From Planctomycetota bacterium (GTDB lineage: Bacteria > Planctomycetota > JAPUJT01), in NCBI GenBank assembly GCA_027296055.1, contig JAPUJT010000033.1, positions 1-64,000 on the forward strand: 64,000 nucleotides of DNA, given 5' to 3'. The notes under the pieces are model-generated. The model ran no database searches, was not told the DNA's origin, and was given only the letters and a program-made list of their open reading frames with translations. The number at the start of each line of letters is the position of its first letter. Within the stretch, counting starts at the first letter, position 1. The position numbers and the translations under genes were made by a program. Below are positions 51,158-60,683 of the stretch, in pieces.

Positions 51158-51970
51158 ATGACAGGGACGAGCGAGCTGAGCCTGATTCTCCCCTGCTACA
51201 ACGAGGCGGGAATCCTCGAGCAGAGCGTCCAGGAGATCCTGTCCACGCTCGACTCGGCGGCCATCCGACACGAGATCCTGTTCGTGGACGATGCCAGCCG
51301 GGACGGGACGACGCAGGTCATCCGTCGAATCCTCCGGGCGAATCCGGAGCGATCGATGCGTCTCATCACCCATTCCGTCAACCGGGGCCGTGGAAGGTGT
51401 GTCACGGAGGGGATCCGGTCCGCGGTGGCGCCCCTCGTCGGATTCCTGGACGTGGACCTCGAGACCCATTGCCGCCACATCCCTCGGGCCATGGACCGGC
51501 TGCGAGAAGGCGCGGATCTGGTCGTCGCGTCCCGGCGGCCGCGGGTGGACTGGAAGAGCCTTCACCGGCAGGTCCTGAGCCGGGGCTACAATCGCCTGGT
51601 TCGATCCCTCCTCCGCCTCCCCTACTGCGACACGGAGGCGGGCTTCAAGTTCTTCCGGCGAGATCGGATTCTCCCCATTCTGGGGCAGATCGAGGCGTCG
51701 GGATGGTTCTGGGACACGGAGGTGGTGGCCCTCTGTCATCACGCCGATTTCAGGATCGAGGAGATGGCCTGCCCCTTCGTCCGCAGATCGGATCACCCGT
51801 CCACGGTTCGACCGGTACGAGACAGCCTCGCCTACCTGCGAAGCCTCATCCGGTTCCGTCGGCGACTGTGGAGAGAGGCGGTCGAAGCGGCCGCAGGTGC
51901 CACGAGCGCACCTGTTTCGCTCGTCTGGGGCCGGCCCGGCTGGAGCCAAGACGACATGAGGACATCATGA
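51158..51970 (+). CDS. Family 2 glycosyltransferase (polyprenyl-phosphate sugar type)
   Basis: 270 residues. LSLILPCYNEAGILEQSVQEIL, EILFVDDASRDGT and VGFLDVDLETHCRHIPRAMDRL are the GT-A nucleotide-sugar and metal (DxD-like) motifs. DTEAGFKFFRRDRILPIL and WFWDTEVVALCHHADFRIEEM follow the dolichol-phosphate-mannosyltransferase pattern. No TM helices. 3 nt after the aminotransferase; its stop overlaps the next start (ATGA). Confidence 0.88.
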   Translation: MTGTSELSLILPCYNEAGILEQSVQEILSTLDSAAIRHEILFVDDASRDGTTQVIRRILRANPERSMRLITHSVNRGRGRCVTEGIRSAVAPLVGFLDVDLETHCRHIPRAMDRLREGADLVVASRRPRVDWKSLHRQVLSRGYNRLVRSLLRLPYCDTEAGFKFFRRDRILPILGQIEASGWFWDTEVVALCHHADFRIEEMACPFVRRSDHPSTVRPVRDSLAYLRSLIRFRRRLWREAVEAAAGATSAPVSLVWGRPGWSQDDMRTS

Positions 51971-52518
51971 AGGCGGTCCGAGAGGTTGGTTGGCGCCGGG
52001 TGCTCCTCCGTGTGTGGTGGGCGGGTGTCATCGGCGTCTTTCGCCTCCTCCCCACTCCACCCCTGCGCAAGGCCTGGATGAAGATCTTCGGCGCTCGCCT
52101 CGGGCGGAATACGATTGTCGAGAGAGTCCGGTTTCTCAACGCGGATCGAGGAGGATTCGCCTCCCTCAGCACGGGGGATTCCGTCTTCCTCGGAGATGAC
52201 GTCTTGATCGATCTGGCCCGCGGCGTCGTGATCGGGGATCATGTGACCATCGCCGCACGGGCCAATCTGATCACGCACCTGAACGTAGGGTATTCTGACC
52301 ATCCCTTGCAGGGAGCGTTTCCCGCCCGGGAGCAGCCCGTCGTCATCGGGACCGGGTCGTTCATCGGGATCGGCTCGACGATCCTCCCCGGCGTCAAGAT
52401 CGGGGAGGAGTCGTTCGTGGCGGCTGGCGCCGTCGTCGACAAGGACGTCCCGCCTCGTCGGCTGGTGGCGGGGGTCCCGGCCAAGGTCATCCGAGAGATC
52501 GAGCTATTGCCGGAATAG
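51967..52518 (+). CDS. Hexapeptide-repeat acyl/acetyltransferase
   Basis: 183 residues. A hydrophobic N-terminus (RVLLRVWWAGVIGVFRLLP) is followed by left-handed beta-helix hexapeptides (VFLGDDVLIDLARGVVIGDHVTIAARANLIT, VIGTGSFIGIGSTILPGVKIGEESFVAAGAVVDKDVPPRRLVAGVPAKVI). It probably acetylates a sugar of the glycan. ATG 51967 overlaps the GT2 stop. Confidence 0.87.
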   Translation: MKAVREVGWRRVLLRVWWAGVIGVFRLLPTPPLRKAWMKIFGARLGRNTIVERVRFLNADRGGFASLSTGDSVFLGDDVLIDLARGVVIGDHVTIAARANLITHLNVGYSDHPLQGAFPAREQPVVIGTGSFIGIGSTILPGVKIGEESFVAAGAVVDKDVPPRRLVAGVPAKVIREIELLPE

Positions 52519-52582
52519 GCCCGCGGTGGCTCGAAGATGAAGGGGTCCCCGGGCAGTCCATTCGTAACAAGGACCGTGGTGT

Positions 52583-53002
52583 ATGCGCAGAGGTGTTCCA
52601 CCTGTCGAGAGGTTCCGGGCGGCGGCGTGGGCCTTCTTCATCTACGGACTCGTCGATTGGTCCTGGGCGATGCGTCGGGGGAGCCTCCAGATCGAAGGCC
52701 AGACGGGGGCATTCTGGTACGGGGTCGGGGGGCTCATCCTGGTCGGCGTCCCCTGGGTCCTCGCCGGCGGCACTCAGGGAAGAGGGTATCTCTGGATCTC
52801 CCGGATCGTTCCCCTGTTCGTGGTCTTGCGGATGATCGATCTCGCCCGGGCAATCGTCACTCAGGAGTCCGAGGAGATCCCCGTCCCGATCATCGGGCAC
52901 CTGTCGACCGGACTCGCCGCACAGATCCTTCTTGGATTGGCAGCCATCGCCCTCTTTTTTATCGTCCGGGCCGCCTGGTTCACCAACCCGGAAGAGTATT
53001 GA
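52583..53002 (+). CDS. Four-helix membrane protein of unknown function
   Basis: 139 residues with about four TM helices (AAWAFFIYGLVDWSW, FWYGVGGLILVGVPWVLAG, IVPLFVVLRMIDLARAI and LAAQILLGLAAIALFFIVRAAW). Last plus-strand gene of the glycan block, 64 nt after the acetyltransferase. No family recognised. Confidence 0.6.
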   Translation: MRRGVPPVERFRAAAWAFFIYGLVDWSWAMRRGSLQIEGQTGAFWYGVGGLILVGVPWVLAGGTQGRGYLWISRIVPLFVVLRMIDLARAIVTQESEEIPVPIIGHLSTGLAAQILLGLAAIALFFIVRAAWFTNPEEY

Positions 53003-53007
53003 TTGCC

Positions 53008-53952
53008 TCAGTGCCGGATGCGGGTGCCGGCCCTTCCTGCCAGGGCCTCCTGCAGATCCTCCGCCCTGGTGATGATCGACAGTCCTCGGCGGCCGGAGAG
53101 GTAGTTGAGCGCAGCCTCGACCTTCGGAAGCATGCTTCCCGCCTGAAAATGCCCCTGGCGGATATACCGCCGAAGGACCCTCGGCTGGATCTCTCCGATC
53201 GGCCTCTCGTCGGGCTTGCCGTAATTCAGGGAGGCGTGAGGGACGCGTGTGAGAATGATGAAGATATCCGCCTTGATCTGGCTGGCAAGGAGAGCGGAGG
53301 CCAGGTCCTTGTCGATGACGGCCTCCACACCGACATAGTCCCCTGACTCGGATCTCCGGATGGGTATCCCCCCTCCCCCCAGGGCGATCACGACGTGACC
53401 GACGACGGCGAGCCTTCGAATCATCTTGCTCTGGATGATCCGCTCCGGTTTCGGGGACGGCACGACGCGCCGGTATCCCCGTCCCGCGTCCTCGACCATC
53501 GCCCAGCCCCTCTCGACTTGAAGGGCATCCGCCTTATCCTTCTCGAAGAAGGGTCCGATCGGCTTCGTCGGATTCTGGAAGGCGGGGTCGTCCCGACCGA
53601 CAATCACCTGCGTGATCATCGTCACGACATAACGTTCCACGCTGTTTCGCCTCAGCTCGTTCAGCAGCGCTTGCTGGAGTATGTATCCCATCGTCCCCTC
53701 GGTGGAGCCGACGCAGACGTCGAGGGGCGCAGGCGGGATCTGGTCCCTCAGAAGCTCGTTCCTGAGCAGGACGCGACCGACCTGGGGACCGTTTCCGTGG
53801 GTGATGACAATCGGGTCTCCTGTCGCGATCAGAGGGAGGAGCTGCTCGCAGGTCCGCTTCGCGATCGCCTCCTGCTCCTCGACGGTCCCTTTTCCTCCCT
53901 CGGGGAAGAGGGCGTTTCCGCCGAGGGCCACGAGTATGATGCGTCGCTTCAC
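53008..53952 (-). CDS. arcC: Carbamate kinase
   Basis: 314 residues of the amino-acid-kinase fold. ILVALGGNALFPEGGKGT, VITHGNGPQVGRVLLRNEL, VDVCVGSTEGTMGYILQQAL-like segment (LDVCVGSTEGTMGY), IALGGGGIPI, GVEAVIDKDLASALLA and HFQAGSMLPKVEAAL are the full ArcC set. It makes ATP from carbamoyl phosphate or the reverse. No arginine deiminase genes in the window. Convergent with the membrane protein gene. Confidence 0.93.
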   Translation of the reverse strand: MKRRIILVALGGNALFPEGGKGTVEEQEAIAKRTCEQLLPLIATGDPIVITHGNGPQVGRVLLRNELLRDQIPPAPLDVCVGSTEGTMGYILQQALLNELRRNSVERYVVTMITQVIVGRDDPAFQNPTKPIGPFFEKDKADALQVERGWAMVEDAGRGYRRVVPSPKPERIIQSKMIRRLAVVGHVVIALGGGGIPIRRSESGDYVGVEAVIDKDLASALLASQIKADIFIILTRVPHASLNYGKPDERPIGEIQPRVLRRYIRQGHFQAGSMLPKVEAALNYLSGRRGLSIITRAEDLQEALAGRAGTRIRH

Positions 53953-54049
53953 GAGCCGCTATCCTCTGCGATGAGCTGGGTCGGAAATCTGCGGGGAGTG
54001 TGGGTTGGGCATCGACGGCCGGGGGGAACTTCCGTTATCTGAGCGCGAT

Positions 54050-54553
54050 TCAGGCGCCCGCTGGCGCCGAGCTTTCGATCTCCCTGAGCTTCTCGAGGAC
54101 CTCTCCCTTCGAGCTGGCACCGCAGAGATCGTCGGCGAGACCCGGATTTCTCGCCATGCGGGCGATATGGGCCAGGCCCTGCAGGTGGAAGGCGATATCG
54201 TCCGGTCGAACGACGAGAAGGAAGACGACCCGGACGGGCTGGCCGTCGATGGCCTCGAAATCCACGTCGTCGTTCAGGATGAAGAGGAACATCCTCGATC
54301 GATCCAGACCCTCCAGGGTGACGTGCGGGACCGCCACGCGATTCCCTATGCCGGTGCTCATCACTCCCTCGCGGTGCTTCAGCTTTTGCAGAATTTCTTC
54401 GGCCGGCGCTGCCGAGTGCGTCTCGGATACGAGACCGGCCATCCGCTCCATCAGCGCATCTTTGTCCTCGACGCCGAGGTCGAGATAGATGGCCGCCTCG
54501 TCCAGCACATCGATCAGATTGAGCTTTGTCACAGGTGAGGACCCCCCGGGCAT
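54050..54553 (-). CDS. PTS EIIA type-2 domain protein (PtsN-like)
   Basis: 167 residues from ATG 54553; GTG 54565 and GTG 54532 are alternatives. KLNLIDVLDEAAIYLDLGVEDKDALMERMAGLV, REGVMSTGIGNRVAVPHV with the phosphorylatable His, and FLLVVRPDDIAFHLQGLAHIARM are typical of EIIA-Ntr/Fru. No sugar permease nearby, so probably a regulatory phosphoprotein of the nitrogen PTS type. About 97 nt upstream of arcC on the same strand. Confidence 0.85.
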   Translation of the reverse strand: MPGGSSPVTKLNLIDVLDEAAIYLDLGVEDKDALMERMAGLVSETHSAAPAEEILQKLKHREGVMSTGIGNRVAVPHVTLEGLDRSRMFLFILNDDVDFEAIDGQPVRVVFLLVVRPDDIAFHLQGLAHIARMARNPGLADDLCGASSKGEVLEKLREIESSAPAGA

Positions 54554-54605
54554 CGATTCTTGCACCCGGAACCTAGGATAGCGAAAGTTGGCCCCCGGTC
54601 AATGC

Positions 54606-56498
54606 CTAGTCGAAGCGGCCCGCAGCGAGACGATTCCGCATCTCCAGGAGTACCGTCGCTTCGGGCCTGCCCTCCCCCTGCCAGGATCGAAGCATCGTGT
54701 CGATCGTCGCCAGGTTGGCCGGATTCTCGATGATCAAGTCCTGGAAGGCCCGCCTGGCCAGATCGTGTCGGCCTTCGAGAAGGTAGGCCTCTCCCAGGAT
54801 TCGCGCCAGGAATGGATACGTCGGGTTTCGGGACCGTGCCTTCTCGAGGAATGGAATCGCCTCACCCGGCTTCCCGAGGGCGAGCCGGACCTCCCCTTCA
54901 GCGATCCAGATGCGGGCGGCGTCGGGTCCCGCCTCCCATCCCTCCCCCGCGATCCGGCGCGCCTCATCCAGCCAGGTCTTCGGTGTGTCCTCACGTCCCA
55001 GGGCGGCCTCCAGCCTGGCCAGCTCGAGGAGAGGCGAGAGCCAACCCGGGCGAAGGGATCGCGCTTCAACGAGAAAAATTCGAGCGTCGCCGTGGCCTCC
55101 CATTCGCCTCAGAAGTGCGCCCGCCTTCCAGGCGGCGCTGACGAAGTAATTGTGACCCTGGTTCCCCGAGGCCTCGCAGATCCGTCGGACCTCCATCTGG
55201 ATCGCCAGGGCATCCGCCCACCTTCCGTCCCTCTCGAGGAACATCGCCAGGTTGTTCCGGGCGAGGATGCTGTCCGGCACCTTGCGAATCTGTGCCCTCC
55301 AGAGGACCTCGGGGCTGTCCCATTGCAACGCCCGGCTCACCGTGCCTGCGGCGAAGAGAGAGGCGATGACTACGAGACCGATGACGGTCGGGCGATAGAG
55401 GCTCGACGATCGGGAGAGTCGGGCCAGGGGGACGACGAGGAGGAAGGAGATGCCCACGGATGGGACATAGAGGTATCGGTCGGCGAGGTAGTGTCCATAC
55501 GGAACCAGAGCAAGCGTAGGCAGCAGAGAGGCGAAGGTCCAGATCAGCGCGAACATGGCCCTGGGTCGGCGGGCGAGAAACGCGACGATTCCGAGGAGTG
55601 CGAGGTTCCCCGCGACGAGCGCCGTGGTGCTCATCACCACTCCCGGGCGAGGGTAGAAAAGGGCCAGATTCACGGGCAAGACGAAGAGACGAGCGTACGC
55701 CGGTCCGATGGATACGACGGCGCGAACGACATCATCTCCACCCCCGAAGGCCCCCACCGGGAAGCTCTGATTCCTCTGGGCTATCAACATCCCGAGTCCG
55801 GCCACGCCTGCGGCGATGACGAACGGGGCGACCCGTAGCAGGGACTTCCTCCAATCGATCCGCGCCAGGCAGAGATCATAAGCGATCATGCCTAACGGCA
55901 GGAACAAGACGGAGGCCTTGGAGAGGAGGGCGAGAACGAAGGCGAGAAAGGAGAGGGCGGGGAGTGCGGCCCTTGCGCCCGGACGCCGAGACAGCACATG
56001 GAGCTGGAACGAGATCAGGACGAAGAAGAGGGAGAGGAGGTCCTTCCTCTGCGAGAGCCAGGCGACGCTTTCGACGTGAGTGGGATGAACGGCGAAGATC
56101 AGCGCCCCGAGGAAGGCCGCATTCCGAGATCCAAGCATGCAGGTAAACAGGAGATACGCGAGAATAACGTTCGCCGCGTGAAGCAGGACGTTGTCCAGGT
56201 GGAGGAGGCCAGGTCGCCACCGTCCGCCGATCTGAAATTCGATCGCGTAGGAGAGCATGTGGATCGGGTGATAGGCCCCGAAGTGGGGCCGCGAGAAGTA
56301 TCCGACCAGACTGGAAGGCGAGAGGGATCGGAGATCGAGATTTCGTGTGATGAATCGACTGTCGTCCAGATTGATGAACCCGTCATCGAGGGTCGAGGCG
56401 AAGCATGCAGCGGTGACGCCCACCAGGAGAGTCAGAGCCAGTCCGTGTTTCCTCCGGGCTGCAGCCCACGGGCTCGAGCCCTTCTCCACGACCGTCAT
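54606..56498 (-). CDS. Multi-TM glycosyltransferase-like protein with C-terminal TPRs (TMTC-like)
   Basis: 630 residues. About ten TM helices, beginning LALTLLVGVTAACFASTLDDGFINLDDSRFITRN, where the DD after TM1 matches the catalytic region of GT-C enzymes. FGAYHPIHMLSYAIEFQIGG and VHPTHVESVAWLSQRKDLLS are typical of the TMTC/DUF1736-like family, and HYLADRYLYVPSVGISFLL follows. TPR helices from about 410 to 620 face the periplasm. It may glycosylate exported proteins or extend cell-wall glycan. Confidence 0.8.
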   Translation of the reverse strand: MTVVEKGSSPWAAARRKHGLALTLLVGVTAACFASTLDDGFINLDDSRFITRNLDLRSLSPSSLVGYFSRPHFGAYHPIHMLSYAIEFQIGGRWRPGLLHLDNVLLHAANVILAYLLFTCMLGSRNAAFLGALIFAVHPTHVESVAWLSQRKDLLSLFFVLISFQLHVLSRRPGARAALPALSFLAFVLALLSKASVLFLPLGMIAYDLCLARIDWRKSLLRVAPFVIAAGVAGLGMLIAQRNQSFPVGAFGGGDDVVRAVVSIGPAYARLFVLPVNLALFYPRPGVVMSTTALVAGNLALLGIVAFLARRPRAMFALIWTFASLLPTLALVPYGHYLADRYLYVPSVGISFLLVVPLARLSRSSSLYRPTVIGLVVIASLFAAGTVSRALQWDSPEVLWRAQIRKVPDSILARNNLAMFLERDGRWADALAIQMEVRRICEASGNQGHNYFVSAAWKAGALLRRMGGHGDARIFLVEARSLRPGWLSPLLELARLEAALGREDTPKTWLDEARRIAGEGWEAGPDAARIWIAEGEVRLALGKPGEAIPFLEKARSRNPTYPFLARILGEAYLLEGRHDLARRAFQDLIIENPANLATIDTMLRSWQGEGRPEATVLLEMRNRLAAGRFD

Positions 56499-56571
56499 TC
56501 AATCGCCCCTTGCTGGCCTCTATCCTCAATGATAAGCTAAGTTACGAAGACTACGGACCACGGGGGGGGCG

Positions 56572-57654
56572 ATGGTGAGGTGGCCGCCCCGGGCCGCCTC
56601 GGGAAACCCATCCGCCATGTCCATCTCCGAGATCTATCAGCTCCAGAAGGTCTCCTTCAAGAACATCCCCACACGAAATCCCGACATGAAACGGTGCCTC
56701 GATGCGGCTGCCGCCGCCGCCCCTCACGACATGACGGTGCTGATCCTCGGAGAAAACGGCACCGGCAAGAACCTCCTCGCCCAGGCCATTCACAATTCGA
56801 GCCCGAGGGCCATGGGACCATACATCGCCCTCAACTGCAGCGCCATCGCGGATACGTTGATCGAGTCCGAGCTCTTCGGGCACGAGCGCGGCTCCTTCAC
56901 CAGCGCGGACCGAGACCGGAAGGGCAAGTTCGAGCTGGCGAACGGGGGCACTCTCTTCCTCGATGAGGTAGGTGACCTGAGCCCCGCCGCGCAAGCCAAG
57001 ATGCTTCGGGCCGTGGAGTACAAGCAGTTCGAGCGGGTTGGGGGGGAAAAGACGATCAAGGCCAACATCCGGATCATCGCTGCCACCAACCAGGACATCT
57101 TCACTCAGGTGGAGACCGGGACGTTCCGACGAGACCTGTTCTATCGACTGAAGGAAGTAATCATCGAGTTACCACCTCTGCACAGCCGCAAGGAGGACAT
57201 CCCCCTGCTGGTGGAGAAATTCATCGAGGAGAGCAACAAGAAGTACAATCGAACGGTCCTCGAGATCTCGGACGAGGCTCTCGAGGTGCTCATCAAATAT
57301 CATTGGCCGGGAAACATTCGAGAGCTGAGGAGCGTGATCAAGAGCGCCGTGGTGAAGGAGCAGGGGCCCGCCCTTCTCCCGGAGAGGATCCAGATCGCCG
57401 GAAGGCGGCCCCCTCCCCGGAAGGCGCCGCCGATCTTTGTCGAGGCCGAGGAGGAGGAGGATCTCTCCCTCGCGGCCTACGAGAAGAAGCACATCGGGAT
57501 GGTCCTTGGACGAACGAGCGGAAACAAGCGCAAGGCCTGCCAGATTCTCAAGATCTCGCGGCCCACACTGGATCGGAAAATCGAATTGTATGGAATCGAG
57601 TACCCCGGTCGGTCCAGCCAGCGCCGCCGCAAGAAGAAGCCCGTCCCACCTTAG
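56572..57654 (+). CDS. NtrC-type AAA+ enhancer-binding protein without receiver domain
   Basis: 360 residues. AAA+ domain with Walker A GENGTGKN (60-67), ESELFGHERGSFTSADRDRKGKFE, Walker B GGTLFLDEVGD (125-135), the sensor region RIIAATNQD and FRRDLFYRLKEVIIELPPL; a Fis-type HTH at the C-terminus (NKRKACQILKISRPTLDRKIE) and a basic tail. The sigma-54 contact loop is GSFTSA instead of GAFTGA. No N-terminal sensor; ATG 56617 is an alternative start. Divergent from the TMTC-like gene. Confidence 0.85.
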   Translation: MVRWPPRAASGNPSAMSISEIYQLQKVSFKNIPTRNPDMKRCLDAAAAAAPHDMTVLILGENGTGKNLLAQAIHNSSPRAMGPYIALNCSAIADTLIESELFGHERGSFTSADRDRKGKFELANGGTLFLDEVGDLSPAAQAKMLRAVEYKQFERVGGEKTIKANIRIIAATNQDIFTQVETGTFRRDLFYRLKEVIIELPPLHSRKEDIPLLVEKFIEESNKKYNRTVLEISDEALEVLIKYHWPGNIRELRSVIKSAVVKEQGPALLPERIQIAGRRPPPRKAPPIFVEAEEEEDLSLAAYEKKHIGMVLGRTSGNKRKACQILKISRPTLDRKIELYGIEYPGRSSQRRRKKKPVPP

Positions 57655-58607
57655 CGCCGCCTGGCCCGGATGACGTAGTGGAGCCCCAGCCACCGGGAAA
57701 GGGCCTTGGCCCGGGACTCCAGGAATCCCCCTCCCCTGATTACCCAGCGTTCGAGCGCTTCAGGCAGGAACTGGAAGTATGACTCGTGTGGCAGGAAAAC
57801 GTTCCGTTCGAAGTCCTCGACGCGCAGGCCAGCGCGGCGGAGGACGGTGAGGAGCCTGCGAGAGCCGATGGGTTTGTCGTAGGGGTTGGGGACCCGTCGA
57901 AAGAGAGTTCCCCGTACGAGTCGGCGAAGGGCTCCGGGTGGGGCGAACGCCCGCTCCCAGAAATCCGTGGCTGTCAGATTCGGGCTGGAGAGGCAGAGTG
58001 TCCCTCCCGGTCTCAGCACTCGAGCGATCTCATGAAGGGCCGCTTCCGGGTGCTCGATGTGCTCGAGCACCTCGGTGCACGTGATGAGGTCGAACTGGCG
58101 GTCTGCAAAGGGAAGCTCTTCGGCGCTGCCCAGGACAGCAATGAAGTTCGGCTTGCTCTGGAACTTTTTCAGGCTGTGCCGGATCCTCACCGGGACCACG
58201 TCGATACCCGCGAAGAAAGATCCCCCTGATCCGAGCCTCTTTTCGATCTCGAGGAGGAAGTCGCCTCCGCCGCAACCGACGTCGAGAACCGACCTGGCGC
58301 TTCTGTCCTCCCCTGCCCACTGGAGGAGGCGGCCCTTGACCCGGGGATACCGGTAGTCCTCGAGGAGATCCGAGATGCCCGACCTTCTCGCATACTCTCG
58401 GGTCGAGGCGTATTCGCCGAACTTCTCGTATGCCTTTTCGAAGTCCTGGACGTTCCATCCATTGTCGCCATTGGTTGACCTGCAGCGCCTCGGACGGAGG
58501 TCACCCATCTCCCATCGCGAGGGGTATTCCTCGCCACAGCGCCGGCAGGAGAGGGCTTCCGAGCGTCGGATCAGCCGCCCCTTGCAGGCGGGACAGACGA
58601 GCACCAT
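57651..58607 (-). CDS. SAM-dependent methyltransferase with N-terminal zinc ribbon
   Basis: 318 residues from ATG 58607. The first 25 residues carry two Cys pairs (CPACKGRLIRR, CRRCGEEY) as a Trm112/ribbon-like unit. The class I methyltransferase core is SVLDVGCGGGDFLLEIEKRL, FFAGIDVV, GSAEELPFADRQFDLITCTEVLEHIEHPEAAL and LRPGGTLCLSSPN. The substrate may be a lipid-linked sugar or quinone-like molecule given nearby glycosyltransferases, which is inference. Overlaps the convergent AAA+ gene by 4 nt. Confidence 0.88.
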   Translation of the reverse strand: MVLVCPACKGRLIRRSEALSCRRCGEEYPSRWEMGDLRPRRCRSTNGDNGWNVQDFEKAYEKFGEYASTREYARRSGISDLLEDYRYPRVKGRLLQWAGEDRSARSVLDVGCGGGDFLLEIEKRLGSGGSFFAGIDVVPVRIRHSLKKFQSKPNFIAVLGSAEELPFADRQFDLITCTEVLEHIEHPEAALHEIARVLRPGGTLCLSSPNLTATDFWERAFAPPGALRRLVRGTLFRRVPNPYDKPIGSRRLLTVLRRAGLRVEDFERNVFLPHESYFQFLPEALERWVIRGGGFLESRAKALSRWLGLHYVIRARRR

Positions 58608-58948
58608 TGTCGGTTCCTCACTGGAGGTCACGGCGCCGCCGGAGGAGAAGGCCTGGCCTCCTCGACCTTCCTCACGAAGTCCAGAAACCTCGAGGCTTTG
58701 ATCATCTCGGTTAGCCTGAACCATTCACGATGCCGCACGGTTCTGGCCGGGTCCTGACGTCGATCTCAGCGTTGCGGCTCGTCGCCGACTCTTTCCATTG
58801 AGTCTGCTCCCAGCCGCGCCACTGACCTCGACGCCAATCCCTCGCCCAGAACAGTCTGTTCGGGTATCAGCAACTCGTCTTTCCTCGGAAGTTCGTGCCA
58901 TTTCATAGGTTCTCACGTAACGGCGCGCGGCCTCATGAATGGTCCAGG
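58608..58948. other. Intergenic; possible short coding fragment
   Basis: 341 nt. On the minus strand 58738-58628 a GTG opens a 36-residue frame (WFRLTEMIKASRFLDF in the middle) that looks protein-like but has no known domain. It may be a remnant of a gene lost between the two flanking genes. Nothing else supported. Confidence 0.25.
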
Positions 58949-60046
58949 CTAGCCTGCGGCTGGCTGCGAAATGCCCACCGTTCTCACGTACTCCGAAACG
59001 ATACATGGCAGGGAGAATCTTGCCCTCACATCCCGGAGTGCGTTCGTCGCGAGCCGCTCCGCCTCCCCGGGATCGCTGAGAAGACGCAGGATGGCGCCGT
59101 GGAGGTCATCAGGAGACCTGGGCCTGACGAGGAGCCCGCTCCAGCCATCTGAAACCACCTCCGGGACGCCGCCCACGGCGCTGGCGATGACCGGGACGCC
59201 AGCGGCCATGGCCTCGATGAGGACCCGCCCGAAACCCTCCGTGAGCGACGGTAGAACGAGGAGATCGAAGCCTGGAAGGAGACTGGGCACATCGGTACGC
59301 GTCCCAAGGAACTGGACTTTCTCCCGGAGGCCGGCGTTCGCCACCCTCTCGCGCAACTCGGCCTCGAGGGGCCCGGAGCCGACGAGGATGAGTCGCGCTG
59401 CGGGAATGTCATCCGAGACCATCCGAAAGGCCTCGATGAGCGACTCGTGGTCCTTCCTCGGATTGAAGTTCGCCACGCAGCCCACGGTAGGACCCTCCCC
59501 GTTTCCGTTCCCCTTCTCGGGGCGCTGGCTTGGTCCTCCGGCGGGGATCGCCACGCCGTGCGGGATGATAGTGAAGATCCGTTCGGGCAGAGACTGCTCT
59601 TTCATGAGCCCTTCACGGATGGCTTTGCTGGGGACGATCACGCCATCACTCCGGACCATAGCTAGCCGATCCAGAGCACGATAGAGCGAGTTCGGCCACC
59701 AGGGCAAGCTTCCCCTCTTCACGAAGATCTTGGGCACTCCTGCCAGCCATCCTGCAAGAACTCCAAAGATCGATGCGACCGTTCGCTCGCAGTCCAGGAC
59801 CTCGATCCGCCTCGCCCGCAGAAGCAGGATCAGCTGGAGGAGCTTCCACGGGGCGTTCAATTTCGTCAATCGGAGGATATGGACAGGGATGCCAGACCGC
59901 TTCAATTCCTCGCCTATCGGCCCTCCCCCGAAGAGAGTTACGACCATGATCTCGTGGTCTTCATGAATGGAGAAAAGGAGATCCCGGAGGCAGAGCTCGC
60001 TTCCCCCGAGCAGAAGATCGTCAATCAGGAAGGTCATCCGAGACAT
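58949..60046 (-). CDS. Family 4 glycosyltransferase
   Basis: 365 residues, GT-B fold. N-terminal FLIDDLLLGGSELCLRDLL (donor/acceptor loop), middle VGCVANFNPRKDHESLIEAFRMV, LILVGSGPLEAELRE, and the nucleotide-sugar site LPSLTEGFGRVLIEAMAAGVPVIASAVGGVPEVV with the EGFGxxxxEA motif. It adds a sugar to surface polysaccharide or lipid-linked glycan. Acceptor unknown. Confidence 0.9.
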   Translation of the reverse strand: MSRMTFLIDDLLLGGSELCLRDLLFSIHEDHEIMVVTLFGGGPIGEELKRSGIPVHILRLTKLNAPWKLLQLILLLRARRIEVLDCERTVASIFGVLAGWLAGVPKIFVKRGSLPWWPNSLYRALDRLAMVRSDGVIVPSKAIREGLMKEQSLPERIFTIIPHGVAIPAGGPSQRPEKGNGNGEGPTVGCVANFNPRKDHESLIEAFRMVSDDIPAARLILVGSGPLEAELRERVANAGLREKVQFLGTRTDVPSLLPGFDLLVLPSLTEGFGRVLIEAMAAGVPVIASAVGGVPEVVSDGWSGLLVRPRSPDDLHGAILRLLSDPGEAERLATNALRDVRARFSLPCIVSEYVRTVGISQPAAG

Positions 60047-60187
60047 GGCTTGCCGATCGTGGAAATCTGGAGCCTGCGGGGGCAGGAAAGTGCTGGGGCC
60101 TCCGATAGGCCCCCGGCCCGGACGCCCCCCCCTTGGCGTGCAGTCTGAAGAGTATAACCCGGAATCTGGGGGAACGCCGGGCCACCC

Positions 60188-60391
60188 CTATCTTCTGTGC
60201 TTGCGCCACCATGGGTAGAAGATGGCCGTCGCCACCAGGGCTATGCACACCGACTCGATAAGAAGCGACCACCAAGGCCGCTGGAAGGCCCCCCGGATGT
60301 GGTCGATCATCTGGTAAAGCATCATTACAGCAAGCAGTGCCACCACCAGGCTGCCCACCGCCATCTTTGTCGCGGACCCCCCGCTCTTCAT
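60188..60391 (-). CDS. Small two-helix membrane protein
   Basis: 67 residues with two TM helices (MAVGSLVVALLAVMMLYQMI and WSLLIESVCIALVATAIFYPWW) and a basic end (RKHRR). It lies alone between the GT4 gene and an A/T-rich gap. No family recognised. Confidence 0.5.
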   Translation of the reverse strand: MKSGGSATKMAVGSLVVALLAVMMLYQMIDHIRGAFQRPWWSLLIESVCIALVATAIFYPWWRKHRR

Positions 60392-60683
60392 TATTTCACC
60401 CCATGAGGGCCATACCGCTCGGACATTGTATCAGGCCCGGCGACAAGGTAAGGGAAAAGTGGCACGTAATATTACTATTCGTCGATCAAAACGGAATGTT
60501 ATGTTACCTTCTATATCGCTTGAAATCGTCATCGAGGCTGGATAATGAGTATTAACCTGTTTATTGATACTATGTTACGATAGAAACGGCCGATAGAAAT
60601 GGGAATGGCATGGAAGTTGATATGTAAGCACTTGATGAGAGATAAATAACCTCTTCTCCTTTTTCACCTCCTTACCTCCTCGG
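60392..60683. other. A/T-rich intergenic region
   Basis: About 290 nt of clearly lower G/C than its surroundings, with short repeats such as CGATAGAAA. No protein-like frame I trust. It ends at a strong hairpin, so a small RNA could be encoded here; this is a guess. Confidence 0.3.

Noticed and set aside
50887-51966. Open frame extending the acetyltransferase 360 codons upstream
   Set aside because: The extension overlaps the aminotransferase and GT2 genes in another frame and is Pro/Arg-rich; the real start is ATG 51967.
54588-55838. Long plus-strand open frame opposite the TMTC-like gene
   Set aside because: Arg/Asp/Gly-rich shadow typical of GC-rich antisense frames; the minus strand has membrane and TPR patterns.
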